Positions 17,012 to 26,418 of a stretch of 64,000 bases of DNA are shown here, one piece after another. Numbering within the stretch: position 1 is the first letter of the stretch; each line of letters begins with the position of its first letter. The position numbers and the translations under genes are program-made. The stretch is from Terriglobia bacterium (GTDB taxonomy: Bacteria; Acidobacteriota; Terriglobia; Bryobacterales; Bryobacteraceae), in assembly GCA_020073145.1 (NCBI GenBank), contig JAIQFS010000026.1:1-64000 (forward strand), written 5' to 3'. The notes beneath the pieces were generated by a model that was not told the origin of the DNA, did no database searches, and saw only the letters and a program-made list of their open reading frames with translations.

Positions 17012-18256
17012 TTGATTAAAGCCGTCAAAGGAACCAGGGATTTACTGCCTCCGGCGACCGAGGTATGGAACCGCGTGGAGGCCACTGCGCGCGCGGTCTT
17101 TCGCGCCTATCATTACCAGGAGATTCGCACGCCGATCCTGGAAGAGACGCAGCTTTTTGCGCGCGGCGTGGGCGCGGAGACCGATATCGTCACTAAAGAG
17201 ATGTACACGTTTGACGATCGTGACGGTACTTCGCTCACGCTGCGGCCGGAGAACACGGCTTCGGTGATCCGGGCCTACATCGAGCATCGGCTCGACCAGC
17301 AGCCGGGCGTGCGAAAGCTCTACTACATGGGACCGATGTTCCGCCGCGAGCGTCCGCAAAAAGGACGTTACCGGCAGTTCTACCAGATCGGCGCCGAAGC
17401 CATCGGATCGGAATCGCCCCTGGTGGACGCCGAGGTGATCGCATTGGTGGTGGATCTCCTGGAGCGAACCGGACTGGCCGGATTCCAGTTGCTGATCAAC
17501 TCGGTGGGCGATCAGAATTGCCGCCCGCAATACGTGGAGCGGCTGCGTCAGGAATTGAAGCCGGTGGCGTCCCGGATGTGCGGCGACTGCCAGCGGCGCG
17601 CGGAGACCAACCCGCTGCGCGTGCTCGATTGCAAAGTGGAAGCCGACCAAGCCATCATCGAGGCGCTGCCCATGATCGCCGACCATCTGTGCGAGGCGTG
17701 CGGGACACATTTCGATGCGGTGAAGAAGCACTTGTGCGATCTCGGGATCGCTTATGAACTTCGGCCGCGGCTGGTACGGGGGCTCGATTACTACATGCGG
17801 ACGACCTTCGAGGTGGTCCACGGCTCGCTAGGCGCGCAGAATTCGGTGCTGGGCGGCGGCCGTTACGACGGCTTGGCGGAAGAGCTGGGCTCGAAGGTTC
17901 ACTCCCCCGGCATCGGCTTTTCGATTGGCGAGGATCGGCTGGTGATGAGCGTGGAAGGATCGCAGCAGCCCGGCGGGTTGGAACTTCTCATCGCGCCGCT
18001 GGGAGAGCCGGCCGTGCGGCACGCCGCGGTGCTGGCGCGCGAGCTGCGCCGCGCCGCCTTCTCGGTAGAGCTCGCCGAAGGGAGGCTAAAGCGGGTGATG
18101 GAACTGGCAGACAAGCTGGGGGCGCGGTTCACACTCATCGTGGGAGAAGACGAGCTGGCCGCCGGGCGCTACAAACTCAAGAATATGTCCACGGGCGCGC
18201 AACAGGATCTGACCCGGGACGAGCTGGCCGCGACCCTGGCCGCGGCCCGAAATTAA
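17012..18256 (+). CDS. hisS: Histidyl-tRNA synthetase
   Basis: A 414-residue class II synthetase that charges tRNA-His. The start is a TTG, giving the canonical MIKAVKGTRDLLPP. Motif 2 is seen in MGPMFRRERPQKGRYRQFYQ. The histidine-specific signatures are LVRGLDYYMRTTFEV and GGGRYDGL, and the C-terminal part is the anticodon-binding domain. aspS follows 11 bp downstream, a common pairing. The upstream gap to the divergent S9 gene is only 46 bp, and no clear -35/-10 pair was found in it. Confidence 0.96.
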   Translation: MIKAVKGTRDLLPPATEVWNRVEATARAVFRAYHYQEIRTPILEETQLFARGVGAETDIVTKEMYTFDDRDGTSLTLRPENTASVIRAYIEHRLDQQPGVRKLYYMGPMFRRERPQKGRYRQFYQIGAEAIGSESPLVDAEVIALVVDLLERTGLAGFQLLINSVGDQNCRPQYVERLRQELKPVASRMCGDCQRRAETNPLRVLDCKVEADQAIIEALPMIADHLCEACGTHFDAVKKHLCDLGIAYELRPRLVRGLDYYMRTTFEVVHGSLGAQNSVLGGGRYDGLAEELGSKVHSPGIGFSIGEDRLVMSVEGSQQPGGLELLIAPLGEPAVRHAAVLARELRRAAFSVELAEGRLKRVMELADKLGARFTLIVGEDELAAGRYKLKNMSTGAQQDLTRDELAATLAAARN

Positions 18257-18267
18257 CGATATTCGAT

Positions 18268-20049
18268 ATGGAAACTTCCGTAGCATTGGATTTTCTGGGC
18301 GACCTCCAGCGGACTCACACCTGTGGAGCGTTGCGCCCGGCCGACGAGGGAAAGACCGTCGTGCTGATGGGCTGGGTTCACCGCAGGCGCGATCATGGCG
18401 GCGTCATTTTCGTCGATTTGCGCGACCGCGACGGCGTCACCCAGACGGTCTTTCATGAGGACGTCGGCCCCGCCGTGCACAAGCGGGCCGAGGAGGTGAG
18501 GCCGGAGTACGTCATCGCGGTGGAAGGCAAAGTGGCGCCGCGCGGGGCCGCGGCCGTCAATCCGAACCTGGCCACAGGCGCGGTCGAAGTGGTCGCGTCG
18601 AAGGTTTGGATCTTGAACGAATCCCGCACACCGCCGTTCCCCATGGAAGAGCAGGTGGATGTCGCCGAAGACGTCCGCCTGAAATACCGTTACGTGGATC
18701 TGCGCCGCCCGCACATGCAGCGGAACATCATCCTGCGGTCGAAGATCGCCTTCGCCGCCCGCGAGTATCTTCAGTCGCAAGGCTTCCTCGAGATCGAGAC
18801 GCCGTTCATGACGCGGTCGACTCCGGAAGGGGCGCGCGACTATTTGGTGCCGAGCCGCGTACAACCCGGAAGCTTTTATGCTCTACCGCAATCGCCGCAA
18901 ATCTTCAAGCAATTGTTGATGGTGAGCGGCTTCGAGAAATATTTTCAGATTGTGCGTTGTTTCCGGGATGAAGACCTCCGCGCCGACCGGCAGCCCGAGT
19001 TCACCCAGATCGATCTGGAGATGTCGTTTCCGCAGCAGGAGCGGATCTATGAGGTGGTGGAGCCGCTGGTTCAGCGCATCTGCGAAGCCGCCGGCGTCAC
19101 GGTGAAGGTTCCGTTCCCGCGCCTTACTTATGCCGACGCCATGCGCCGGTATGGCACCGACAAGCCGGATCTGCGGATTCCGCCCATGCATCCGGCGGAG
19201 GATCTGCTGCCCGAACTGGCGAACGCCGGCCTGCCGCTGGTGGCGATCCATGTGCCTGGCACCGGCGCGCCGAGCCGCAAGGAACGGGATGAGCTGAAAG
19301 CTTTCGGCCAGGAGCGCGGCCTCCGCGTCTATGATGACGCCAAACGTCTGGACCGCGACTACCCGGGCCCGATGGCGCAACTCCGGGATCGGTGCGGCAT
19401 TGGCGAAAACGATCTGCTGCTGCTGGCCACGTGGGCCGAGGAGCCCAAAGGCCATCGCCCCGAAGAAACAGTCTACCTGGCTTGCGGCCAATTGCGGCTC
19501 CAGTGCGCCCAGAAATTCAACGACCGTCACAAGCTGCTGGACCCGCGCAATTTTCAGTTCTTGTGGGTGGTGGACTTTCCGATGTTCGAGTGGAACGAAG
19601 AAGATCAGCGCTGGAACGCCGCACACCATCCCTTTACCTCGGTTCACGACGAGGATCTGGAGAAACTGACCGCCGATCCGGCCCGCTGCCGCGCCAAGTC
19701 CTACGACATCGTGCTGAACGGCGTGGAGCTCGGCTCGGGCTCGATCCGTATTCATCGCCGCGACGTCCAGTCGAAGGTCTTCGCCGCGCTTGGCTTCAGC
19801 GATGAGGAAGCGCGGCGCCGCTTCGGTTTTCTGCTGGACGCGCTCGAATACGGCGCTCCGCCGCACGGCGGCATTGCGCTGGGCCTGGACCGCCTGGTGA
19901 TGATCCTGGCGGGCGAGACTTCGATTCGCGACGTGATTCCCTTCCCTAAGACGGCGCGCGGCACCGATTTGATGTGCGACGCCCCGGCCCCGGTGCCCGA
20001 ACGGCAGTTGCGGGAACTGGGCATCGCCTTTCGCAGCCACGGAAAATAG
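18268..20049 (+). CDS. aspS: Aspartyl-tRNA synthetase
   Basis: A 593-residue class II synthetase of the long bacterial type. It has an N-terminal OB-fold anticodon domain (about 1-120: KTVVLMGWVHRRRDHGGVIFVDLRD), a catalytic core with PFMTRSTPEGARDYLVPSR and FRDEDLRADRQPEFTQIDLE (motif 2), an inserted GAD domain (about 290-400), and motif 3 in GIALGLDRLVMIL. It charges tRNA-Asp. Whether it also charges tRNA-Asn cannot be decided here. It is co-transcribed with hisS. Confidence 0.96.
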   Translation: METSVALDFLGDLQRTHTCGALRPADEGKTVVLMGWVHRRRDHGGVIFVDLRDRDGVTQTVFHEDVGPAVHKRAEEVRPEYVIAVEGKVAPRGAAAVNPNLATGAVEVVASKVWILNESRTPPFPMEEQVDVAEDVRLKYRYVDLRRPHMQRNIILRSKIAFAAREYLQSQGFLEIETPFMTRSTPEGARDYLVPSRVQPGSFYALPQSPQIFKQLLMVSGFEKYFQIVRCFRDEDLRADRQPEFTQIDLEMSFPQQERIYEVVEPLVQRICEAAGVTVKVPFPRLTYADAMRRYGTDKPDLRIPPMHPAEDLLPELANAGLPLVAIHVPGTGAPSRKERDELKAFGQERGLRVYDDAKRLDRDYPGPMAQLRDRCGIGENDLLLLATWAEEPKGHRPEETVYLACGQLRLQCAQKFNDRHKLLDPRNFQFLWVVDFPMFEWNEEDQRWNAAHHPFTSVHDEDLEKLTADPARCRAKSYDIVLNGVELGSGSIRIHRRDVQSKVFAALGFSDEEARRRFGFLLDALEYGAPPHGGIALGLDRLVMILAGETSIRDVIPFPKTARGTDLMCDAPAPVPERQLRELGIAFRSHGK

Positions 20050-20071
20050 AAGCTGCCGCCGGTCTCCTGGC

Positions 20072-20737
20072 CTAGCGGCTCGCTTTGATGGTCAGTTGGG
20101 CCGTGCCGTCCGGCGTTGCGCAGCCATCGACGTGCACCTTGTACATGTACATGCCGGGCGTGCTCTGCATGACCGTGCACTTATACTGGCCGTTGCGCGT
20201 GCCGAACTCCGTGTAACCCTGGCAGGTGCCCTGATCCAGCGTGACCCACCATTGCGCGGGGTTGCCGGCACCGATCCATTGAAACTGCGATCCGGTAGTT
20301 GCCGTTTCGGGAACGGCGGATGCGGTCTTGGTACTGGAGTCGCAGTATACGCCGTCAAACAGGGGGCTCGCGGACCGGACGTTTGCCACAAAACGCTGCC
20401 CGCGCAGCTGGTTGTCCGTGCTCGAACCGACGGGGATGACCGGGTCATCGCATTGATCGCAGTCATACGGGTACATTCCGCCGGCCACACTGACGTGGCA
20501 GGTGGCCGTGGGATTCCCGTCGCTCTGCGCGCACGGCGAAAGGGGATCGAACTTCACTTGCATGGGCTGTCCCTGGGCCGTAGTCCAGGTAATGACGTCG
20601 CCTTGGCGCACTACGGGAAACGTCTTATTGAACCCAGGAATGACTTGAATCTGCACCTGAGTGGCGCGCTTACACGATGCCAGGAAGCCGCTTGCCAGCA
20701 TCACCGCACATACCATGAGCCCCGCGTTTTTCAACAT
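20072..20737 (-). CDS. Cys-rich lipoprotein of unknown function
   Basis: A 221-residue protein with a lipoprotein signal peptide: MLKNAGLMVCAVMLASGFLASC, lipobox LASC with the lipidated Cys at 22. The mature part has about ten cysteines, for example in CAQSDGNPTATC and YDCDQCDDP, suggesting several disulphide bonds, and ends in a beta-rich segment (GMYMYKVHVDGC...AQLTIKASR). The strand pattern PVVRQGDVITWTTAQGQPMQVKF resembles a cupredoxin-like beta sandwich, but no copper ligand set is evident. No function can be assigned. The kinase gene lies 42 bp upstream on the same strand. Confidence 0.7.
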   Translation of the reverse strand: MLKNAGLMVCAVMLASGFLASCKRATQVQIQVIPGFNKTFPVVRQGDVITWTTAQGQPMQVKFDPLSPCAQSDGNPTATCHVSVAGGMYPYDCDQCDDPVIPVGSSTDNQLRGQRFVANVRSASPLFDGVYCDSSTKTASAVPETATTGSQFQWIGAGNPAQWWVTLDQGTCQGYTEFGTRNGQYKCTVMQSTPGMYMYKVHVDGCATPDGTAQLTIKASR

Positions 20738-20779
20738 GAGAAGTCTCCTTGTCCGAGTGTGATTTGGAACCCATTGCTG

Positions 20780-23434
20780 TTACCCGTGCTTTCCCCCTTT
20801 GACGACGCGCTCCCGATACCTGGGGTCCGCACGGACCGCTTTCAGGTCGAGCGCAAATTCCACTTCGATGGTGGAAAGCCCGCGGTCTAGGCACGCCAGC
20901 ACCAGCCGCAACGCTTCTTCCTTCCGTCCGAGCACCGCCGCCGTCTGCGCCTTCAGGAATTGCGACGGCACATCGGTGGCGCCGCGCTCTTCGGCCGCGC
21001 GGATATCGGCTTCGGCGCGCTCGCGCCGCCCGGCCTTGGCTTCATAGAAGGCCAAGGTCATCCAGTCGCTGCCCCGCCGCGGGTTGGCCTGCAATTGCCC
21101 GGCCAGCAGTTCCGCCGCGCGGGAGTAGCTCTCCACCATGCGTGAGCGGTTGCCCAGGACGTCATAACAATCGCCGATGTTCCGAAACGTCTCGTGGCTT
21201 CTCGGATTCGCGTCGCGAGCTTTGTCGTAATAGTCGAGCGCTTTGCGATAGTCGCGGTCCTCGAATGAGAGGTTGCCGAGGTTCAGATAAGCCAGCTCGT
21301 TGGGAGCCGCGCGGAGACTCTGCTGGAATGCCGAGATGGCGTCGTCACGGCGATTCATCATCAAATACATGGATCCCGCGTTGGTCAGCGGCAGCGCCAC
21401 TTGGGGCGCGACCGCCGAGGCTTCCTGAAAGGCTTCGGCGGCGTCCGCCAGCCGGCCCTGCCGGTACAGCAGGCGGCCCAACTCGTTATAAGCCGGCCAG
21501 AAGTTGGGGCGCTGTTTCAGAATGCTCCGGTAAACCGCTTCTTCTTCCTTCCGCTCATCCAGATCCGCGAAGGCGTGCGCCTGGTAGAGCAGAATCTCCG
21601 GATTTCCGAGATCGATGCGCTGCGCTTGCGTCATGAGGGCCATCGCCTCCGGAGTCTGGCCCGAGTATAAGTAAGCGAGGCCGCGGCTGAGCAGGCTGGT
21701 GGCGGAGCTTGCGTTGATCTGGAGGGCGCGGTCGGCGTTCCTCTCGGCCAGGCGCAGAGAGCCCGGTTCGTGCCGCATCTGGAACTTTCGAATGTAGGCC
21801 ATCGCCAGGCGGGCATAAGCCAGGGCGAAGTTCGGATCCGCTTCCAGCACCTGCTGGTATTTGGCGATCGCCGAATCGAGTCCGGTGTCATTCGGCAGCC
21901 GCCGAAACTCTTCGGCCGAGGCAAACGCATCGTAGGCCGCGGCGCTGACGCCGGCAAGATCGTCCAGCACTGCGGACTTCCGAGGCGCGGCCTTCACTTG
22001 CAGCAGAGCAATGGCCGAAACCGCCGCGCGCTCCGGCAGCCGGCTGGCTTCCGAAGCCGGGGCGAAGAGCAGACGCTGACGTAAAACTCTTTCTTCGGCA
22101 GCGTCCAGGAGGCGCAGCGCCAAGGTGAACCCGCCTTCGGAGGCGCGCAGGGATGCCGCCAAAACCAGGTTGGCTCCCAGCAGATAAACGGCCTGTTTGG
22201 GCTCGCGCAGCGGCTGGCCCGGAACGTCGGCAGGGCGGATGATGAGCAGGTGCTGGACGAATGCTTCCGCGCGCACCAGCCGGGCGGCAATTCCGTCCAG
22301 AATACCGTTGAGCAGCGCGCGCAGAGGCGTGTCTACGTCGCCGGGCCAGGCGATCAAGGCCACAAACCGGCGGTCCGGCAGGGGATGCAAGACCGCGTCG
22401 ATGGCCGGCCACGTGAACCAGGCTCCCGCTGCGGCAGCCGCAGTGACGGCTCCCGCGCCGATCGCCGCGCGGCGGGTAACGGCCGGCCGCGCTACCGAAG
22501 TACCGCTTCTCGCGGTGCGATCCAGAAGCGCGAGCACTTCGCCGGCCGACTGGCACCGTCGCGCCGGATCCCGGGCCAGACAACCGCGCACGACGTCGTC
22601 CCAGGCGCGGGGCAGCCCCTCCACTGCCTTGCTCGGCCGCGGCGGAGACCCGGTGTCGGACAGACCGCCCGGCCGCGTGCCCGTCAGCATCTCATACACA
22701 ACGACCCCGAAAGCGTACACATCGCTGGCCGGCAACGCCGTGCGCCCTTCCAATACCTCCGGCGCGATATAACCCAGGGTCCCCGCCACGTGGCCGGGCT
22801 CGGCCAGCGTCTCATCGGATTCGTACAGGCGCGACAAGCCGAAGTCCGTGACCGAAACCCGCTGTTCCTCGCCCGATCCCTCGATCATCACATTGCCCGG
22901 CTTGAAGTCCCGATGGATGACCCCCGCGCGGTGGGCTGCGTCCAGCGCCTCCGCCAATTGCTTCGCAATGGCATGCGCAACCTCCGAGTCCAGTTTCCCG
23001 GTGCGATGCAGACGCGCCGCCAAAGACTCGCCCCGAAGGAGTTTCATGGTCAGGAAAAGGATGGGACCGCGCGGGCCCTCCATCCGGAACAGATCGTACA
23101 TGGGGCATACGTTCCGGTGCGACACCTCGCGCGCCAGCAACACCTCTCGTTCAAAGCGCTGCCGCATGGCAGCATTCCCGGCGATTTCCGGCCGGAGCGT
23201 CTTCAAGGCCAGGTGCTTTCCCTGCAGCTCCCGATCCTCCGCCTCGTACACCTCGCCCATGCCGCCGCTGGCAAGGAATTGCACGATGACGAAGCGGCCG
23301 CCCAAAACGTCGCCCGCCCGGAGTTGGCGCTCTTCAGCCGGATTCGTTCCCAGGGGGTTGGTCAGATCTCGGGTTGGTTCACCACTCTGGCCGCTCAATG
23401 CCCGATGCTCCTGGACTGTTTGCTCATAATACAC
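20780..23434 (-). CDS. Membrane Ser/Thr protein kinase with C-terminal TPR repeats
   Basis: About 884 residues from the GTG at 23434; a GTG at 23500 would add 22 residues but leave only 10 bp to the divergent gene. The Hanks-type kinase domain (about 40-310) appears active: GGMGEVYEA loop, ATP lysine K78 (LALKTL), HRDFKPGN with D176, and DFG at 197-199. A juxtamembrane segment and one membrane helix (about 320-345, AAIGAGAVTAAAAAGAWFTW) follow. The outer part holds a TolB-like beta domain and then several TPR units (about 470-860). It likely signals across the inner membrane. Targets are unknown. Confidence 0.88.
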   Translation of the reverse strand: MYYEQTVQEHRALSGQSGEPTRDLTNPLGTNPAEERQLRAGDVLGGRFVIVQFLASGGMGEVYEAEDRELQGKHLALKTLRPEIAGNAAMRQRFEREVLLAREVSHRNVCPMYDLFRMEGPRGPILFLTMKLLRGESLAARLHRTGKLDSEVAHAIAKQLAEALDAAHRAGVIHRDFKPGNVMIEGSGEEQRVSVTDFGLSRLYESDETLAEPGHVAGTLGYIAPEVLEGRTALPASDVYAFGVVVYEMLTGTRPGGLSDTGSPPRPSKAVEGLPRAWDDVVRGCLARDPARRCQSAGEVLALLDRTARSGTSVARPAVTRRAAIGAGAVTAAAAAGAWFTWPAIDAVLHPLPDRRFVALIAWPGDVDTPLRALLNGILDGIAARLVRAEAFVQHLLIIRPADVPGQPLREPKQAVYLLGANLVLAASLRASEGGFTLALRLLDAAEERVLRQRLLFAPASEASRLPERAAVSAIALLQVKAAPRKSAVLDDLAGVSAAAYDAFASAEEFRRLPNDTGLDSAIAKYQQVLEADPNFALAYARLAMAYIRKFQMRHEPGSLRLAERNADRALQINASSATSLLSRGLAYLYSGQTPEAMALMTQAQRIDLGNPEILLYQAHAFADLDERKEEEAVYRSILKQRPNFWPAYNELGRLLYRQGRLADAAEAFQEASAVAPQVALPLTNAGSMYLMMNRRDDAISAFQQSLRAAPNELAYLNLGNLSFEDRDYRKALDYYDKARDANPRSHETFRNIGDCYDVLGNRSRMVESYSRAAELLAGQLQANPRRGSDWMTLAFYEAKAGRRERAEADIRAAEERGATDVPSQFLKAQTAAVLGRKEEALRLVLACLDRGLSTIEVEFALDLKAVRADPRYRERVVKGGKHG

Positions 23435-23510
23435 CGGCAGTGAAGACGTCGAGAAGGGACTCCGGACCAGCGGCCGTCTGTTCGACGCCTGCGGTGCCAC
23501 AATAGGATCT

Positions 23511-25133
23511 ATGAAGCCACTTGTAGTTCTGCTGGCTGCCGCCGCCGTTATGCCCGATCTCGCTCAACTCAAACAGATGAGTGCGCGCTTTGCGCCCGTC
23601 AAGCTCAGTTCCGACACATCTACTCTTTCGGCCGGAGACCGGAGCGCCTTAGCCAAGCTGATCGAAGCCGCACGTGTGCTCAACTTGGTCTTTCTGGACC
23701 AGCTCTGGAGCGGCGACCGCGCGCTCTATGCCCAACTCCAGAAGGACACCACGCCGCTGGGCAAGGAGCGCCTGCACTATTTCTGGCTGAACAAGGGACC
23801 GTGGTCGGACCTGGATGGCCACAAGGCGTTCCTGCCCGGCGTGCCGGAGCGCAAGCCGCTGGGCGCCAACTTCTACCCCGAGGACATGAAGCGCGAGGAG
23901 TTCGAGGCCTGGGCGAAGACTCTCGGTCCGGCGGAACGGCAGCAGGCCGAGGGATTTTTCACGCTGATCCGTCGCGGCGCCGGCAAGCAGCTTACGATGG
24001 TTCCGTACAACAAGGCCTACGCCGCGGACCTCACCAAAGCAGCGGGCCTGCTGCGCGAAGCAGCCGCGCTGACCGGGAACGCCTCCCTCAAGAAATTTCT
24101 CACTCAAAGAGCCGACGCGTTTCTTTCCAACGATTACTATGCGAGCGATCTTGCCTGGATGGAACTGGATGCGCCGCTCGACATCACCATCGGGCCGTAC
24201 GAGACCTACAACGACGAACTGTTCGGGTACAAAGCGGCGTTTGAGGCATACATCACCATCCGAGACGACAAAGAGACCGACCGCCTGAAGACATTCTCCG
24301 GCCGCCTGCAGGAGATCGAAAACAACCTGCCCATCGATCCCCGCTATCGCAATCCGAAGCTGGGGGCGTCGGCGCCTATTCGCGTGGTCAACGAAGTCTT
24401 CGCTTCGGGGGACGGCGCGCACGGAGTCCGTACCGCCGCGTTCAATCTGCCCAACGACGAGCGCGTCGTCCACGAAAAGGGCAGCAAGCGCGTGATGCTG
24501 AAGAATGTGCAGGACGCCAAGTTCCGCACGATTCTGACGCCGATTGGCGCGCGCGTTCTGCCCAAAGCCGATCAGTCTTCGCTCAGTTTCGACGCGTTCT
24601 TTTCGCATATTCTGGCTCATGAACTGAGCCACGGGATCGGACCGCAACAGATCCAGGTGGCGGGGCGCGGCACGTCGCCGCGGCAGCAACTGAAAGAGCT
24701 CTATTCCGCGATCGAAGAGGCCAAGGCCGACATCACCGGCCTGTTCATGCTGCAATACCTCTACGATCATGGTTTGGTACACCCGCCCGAAGCCGAGCGT
24801 GAGCTTTACACCACGTTCCTGGCCTCGGCGTTTCGCTCGGTGCGATTCGGCCTGACCGAAGCGCACGGCCGCGGAGTGGCGATGCAGTTTAACTATCTCA
24901 CCGACAAAGGCGCGTTCGTCGCCCACCCCGACGGCACGTTCTCGGTGGACTTCGCAAAAGTCAAAGGCGCCGTTCGGGACCTGACGCACGACCTGCTGAC
25001 GGTCGAAGCTCAGGGCGATTACGCGGGCGCCAAGAGAATGCTCGATACTCTGGCCGTCATCCGGCCGCCCATGCAGCGCGCTCTTGACATGCTCAAGGAC
25101 CTTCCCACCGATATCGATCCGGCCAATGAGTAA
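23511..25133 (+). CDS. Exported M49-like (dipeptidyl peptidase III-related) metallopeptidase
   Basis: A 540-residue protein with AGGA before the ATG and a short hydrophobic start (MKPLVVLLAAAAV) that may be a signal peptide. It resembles the compact M49/DPP III-like group: NKGPWSDLDG, YETYNDELFGYKAAFEAYI, and the zinc helix LAHELSHGIGP with H370 and H374, followed by the second motif IEEAKADITGL with E402. Classical DPP III has HEXXGH with one extra residue, whereas here it is HEXXH. Predicted role: zinc-dependent cleavage of short peptides. The methyltransferase-like gene overlaps its end. Confidence 0.8.
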   Translation: MKPLVVLLAAAAVMPDLAQLKQMSARFAPVKLSSDTSTLSAGDRSALAKLIEAARVLNLVFLDQLWSGDRALYAQLQKDTTPLGKERLHYFWLNKGPWSDLDGHKAFLPGVPERKPLGANFYPEDMKREEFEAWAKTLGPAERQQAEGFFTLIRRGAGKQLTMVPYNKAYAADLTKAAGLLREAAALTGNASLKKFLTQRADAFLSNDYYASDLAWMELDAPLDITIGPYETYNDELFGYKAAFEAYITIRDDKETDRLKTFSGRLQEIENNLPIDPRYRNPKLGASAPIRVVNEVFASGDGAHGVRTAAFNLPNDERVVHEKGSKRVMLKNVQDAKFRTILTPIGARVLPKADQSSLSFDAFFSHILAHELSHGIGPQQIQVAGRGTSPRQQLKELYSAIEEAKADITGLFMLQYLYDHGLVHPPEAERELYTTFLASAFRSVRFGLTEAHGRGVAMQFNYLTDKGAFVAHPDGTFSVDFAKVKGAVRDLTHDLLTVEAQGDYAGAKRMLDTLAVIRPPMQRALDMLKDLPTDIDPANE

Positions 25134-25812
25134 CTCCATGCACCCAGCCTTTCGCGGATTACTGGCCGTTCTCGTCTTTCAGCTTTTTGGGTGGGCCCAG
25201 GATGGCGTCCACCCCATTACCGGGCGGCACTTCGCCGGCACCATGAGCGCGGCCGGTGCGCCCTGGCTGGTGCGCTCCGAGAGGGAACAAGAGGAGCACC
25301 CCGATCAGGCGCTGGACCAGTTGAAGATCGCCAAGGGCGCCACGGTAGCCGATATCGGCGCGGGCGTCGGGTACATGAGCTGGCGTTTGGCGAAGCGCGT
25401 CGGCCCGACTGGCAGCGTGTACGCGAACGACATCCAGTCCGAGATGCTCGACCTGCTGCGCAAGAACATGCGGGAGCGCCACATCAGCAACGTCGAGCCG
25501 GTTCTGGGAGAAGTGGACGATCCGAAACTACCGCAAGGCAAAATGGACCTGGTGCTGATGGTGGACGTGTACCACGAGTTCAGCGAGCCGCAAAAGATGC
25601 TGCGCCACATTCGCGACTCCCTCAAACCGGACGGCCGGCTAGTGCTCCTCGAATACCGGGCCGAAGATTCCACGGTGCCGATCTTGCCGCTGCATAAGAT
25701 GACGGTCTCCCAGGTGAAGGCCGAGATCGAGCCGGAAGGGTACCGCCTCGAACGAGTCATCGAGACGCTCCCCTGGCAACACATCCTGATCTTCACGCGC
25801 AAGCCCTCGTAA
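25126..25812 (+). CDS. Class I SAM methyltransferase-like protein with a signal peptide
   Basis: 228 residues from the ATG at 25126, which overlaps the upstream stop; an ATG at 25138 is also possible and neither has a clear Shine-Dalgarno. The N-terminus MHPAFRGLLAVLVFQLFGWAQ is a convincing signal peptide. The Rossmann methyltransferase fold follows: motif I VADIGAGVGYMSWRLAKRVG, acidic strand 2 VYANDIQSEML, and MDLVLMVDVYHEF (motif IV region). SAM is cytoplasmic, so an exported enzyme is puzzling; the signal may act as an anchor or the protein may bind another ligand. Substrate unknown. Confidence 0.75.
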   Translation: MSNSMHPAFRGLLAVLVFQLFGWAQDGVHPITGRHFAGTMSAAGAPWLVRSEREQEEHPDQALDQLKIAKGATVADIGAGVGYMSWRLAKRVGPTGSVYANDIQSEMLDLLRKNMRERHISNVEPVLGEVDDPKLPQGKMDLVLMVDVYHEFSEPQKMLRHIRDSLKPDGRLVLLEYRAEDSTVPILPLHKMTVSQVKAEIEPEGYRLERVIETLPWQHILIFTRKPS

Positions 25813-25874
25813 TGCGTTTTGTTTGAGATCCGAAACTCGTTATAATGGAGTCGCGTTCGGGGAGGACGCGCGGG

Positions 25875-26360
25875 ATGATTTGGGTGGTCTTATTATGGGC
25901 GCAGAGCGCCGCGCAGCAGCAGGTGCAGCGCGGGGAAACCCTCTTCCTGGAAGCCTCGCGCGGATGCACGAACTGTCATGCCCTGAAGGGTCATGGCACG
26001 GCCGTCGGTCCCGACCTGTCCGTGATGGGACGGCTGAGCCCGCAGGCTATCGTGACGGCGATCCGCTCCTCGGCGACGCAATATGTGCAGAACGTCAAAC
26101 TGAAATCCGGGGAGTCCTTTCCGGGCATGCCGGCGGGCAGCGATGACAAAACGCTCCAGTTCTACGATGTATCCAAGATGCCGCCGGAACTGCGAAAGCT
26201 CGAGCGCGCCGAAGTCGATTCCGCCGTCAACCAGGATAAGTGGAAACACCCGCCGTCGGTCGCCAATTACTCCAACGAGCAACTGGCCGACATTATCAGC
26301 TACCTCAAATTCACGGTAACCGGCACCGCGAAGCATGTGGATCCCGCGGACGTGGAATAG
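25875..26360 (+). CDS. Exported monohaem cytochrome c
   Basis: 161 residues from the ATG at 25875, chosen because GGAGG lies about ten bases upstream and the next residues MIWVVLLWAQSAAQQ form a short signal peptide. The haem c site CTNCH is at residues 31-35. GTAVGPDLSVMG and the C-terminal NEQLADIISYLKF are typical of class I cytochrome c domains of the alcohol-dehydrogenase/PQQ type. The axial methionine is probably in FPGMPAG or SKMPPEL. It probably transfers electrons in the periplasm. Partner unknown. Confidence 0.85.
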   Translation: MIWVVLLWAQSAAQQQVQRGETLFLEASRGCTNCHALKGHGTAVGPDLSVMGRLSPQAIVTAIRSSATQYVQNVKLKSGESFPGMPAGSDDKTLQFYDVSKMPPELRKLERAEVDSAVNQDKWKHPPSVANYSNEQLADIISYLKFTVTGTAKHVDPADVE

Positions 26361-26418
26361 GCTGCGCGCGCGCAACGTCACTGTGCCACGGCACGGCTGA
26401 CGCACTACACTAGGAAGA

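Noticed and set aside
23649-25139. Long minus-strand frame opposite the M49-like gene
   Set aside because: Antisense to a peptidase with recognisable motifs. No Shine-Dalgarno or domain was seen.
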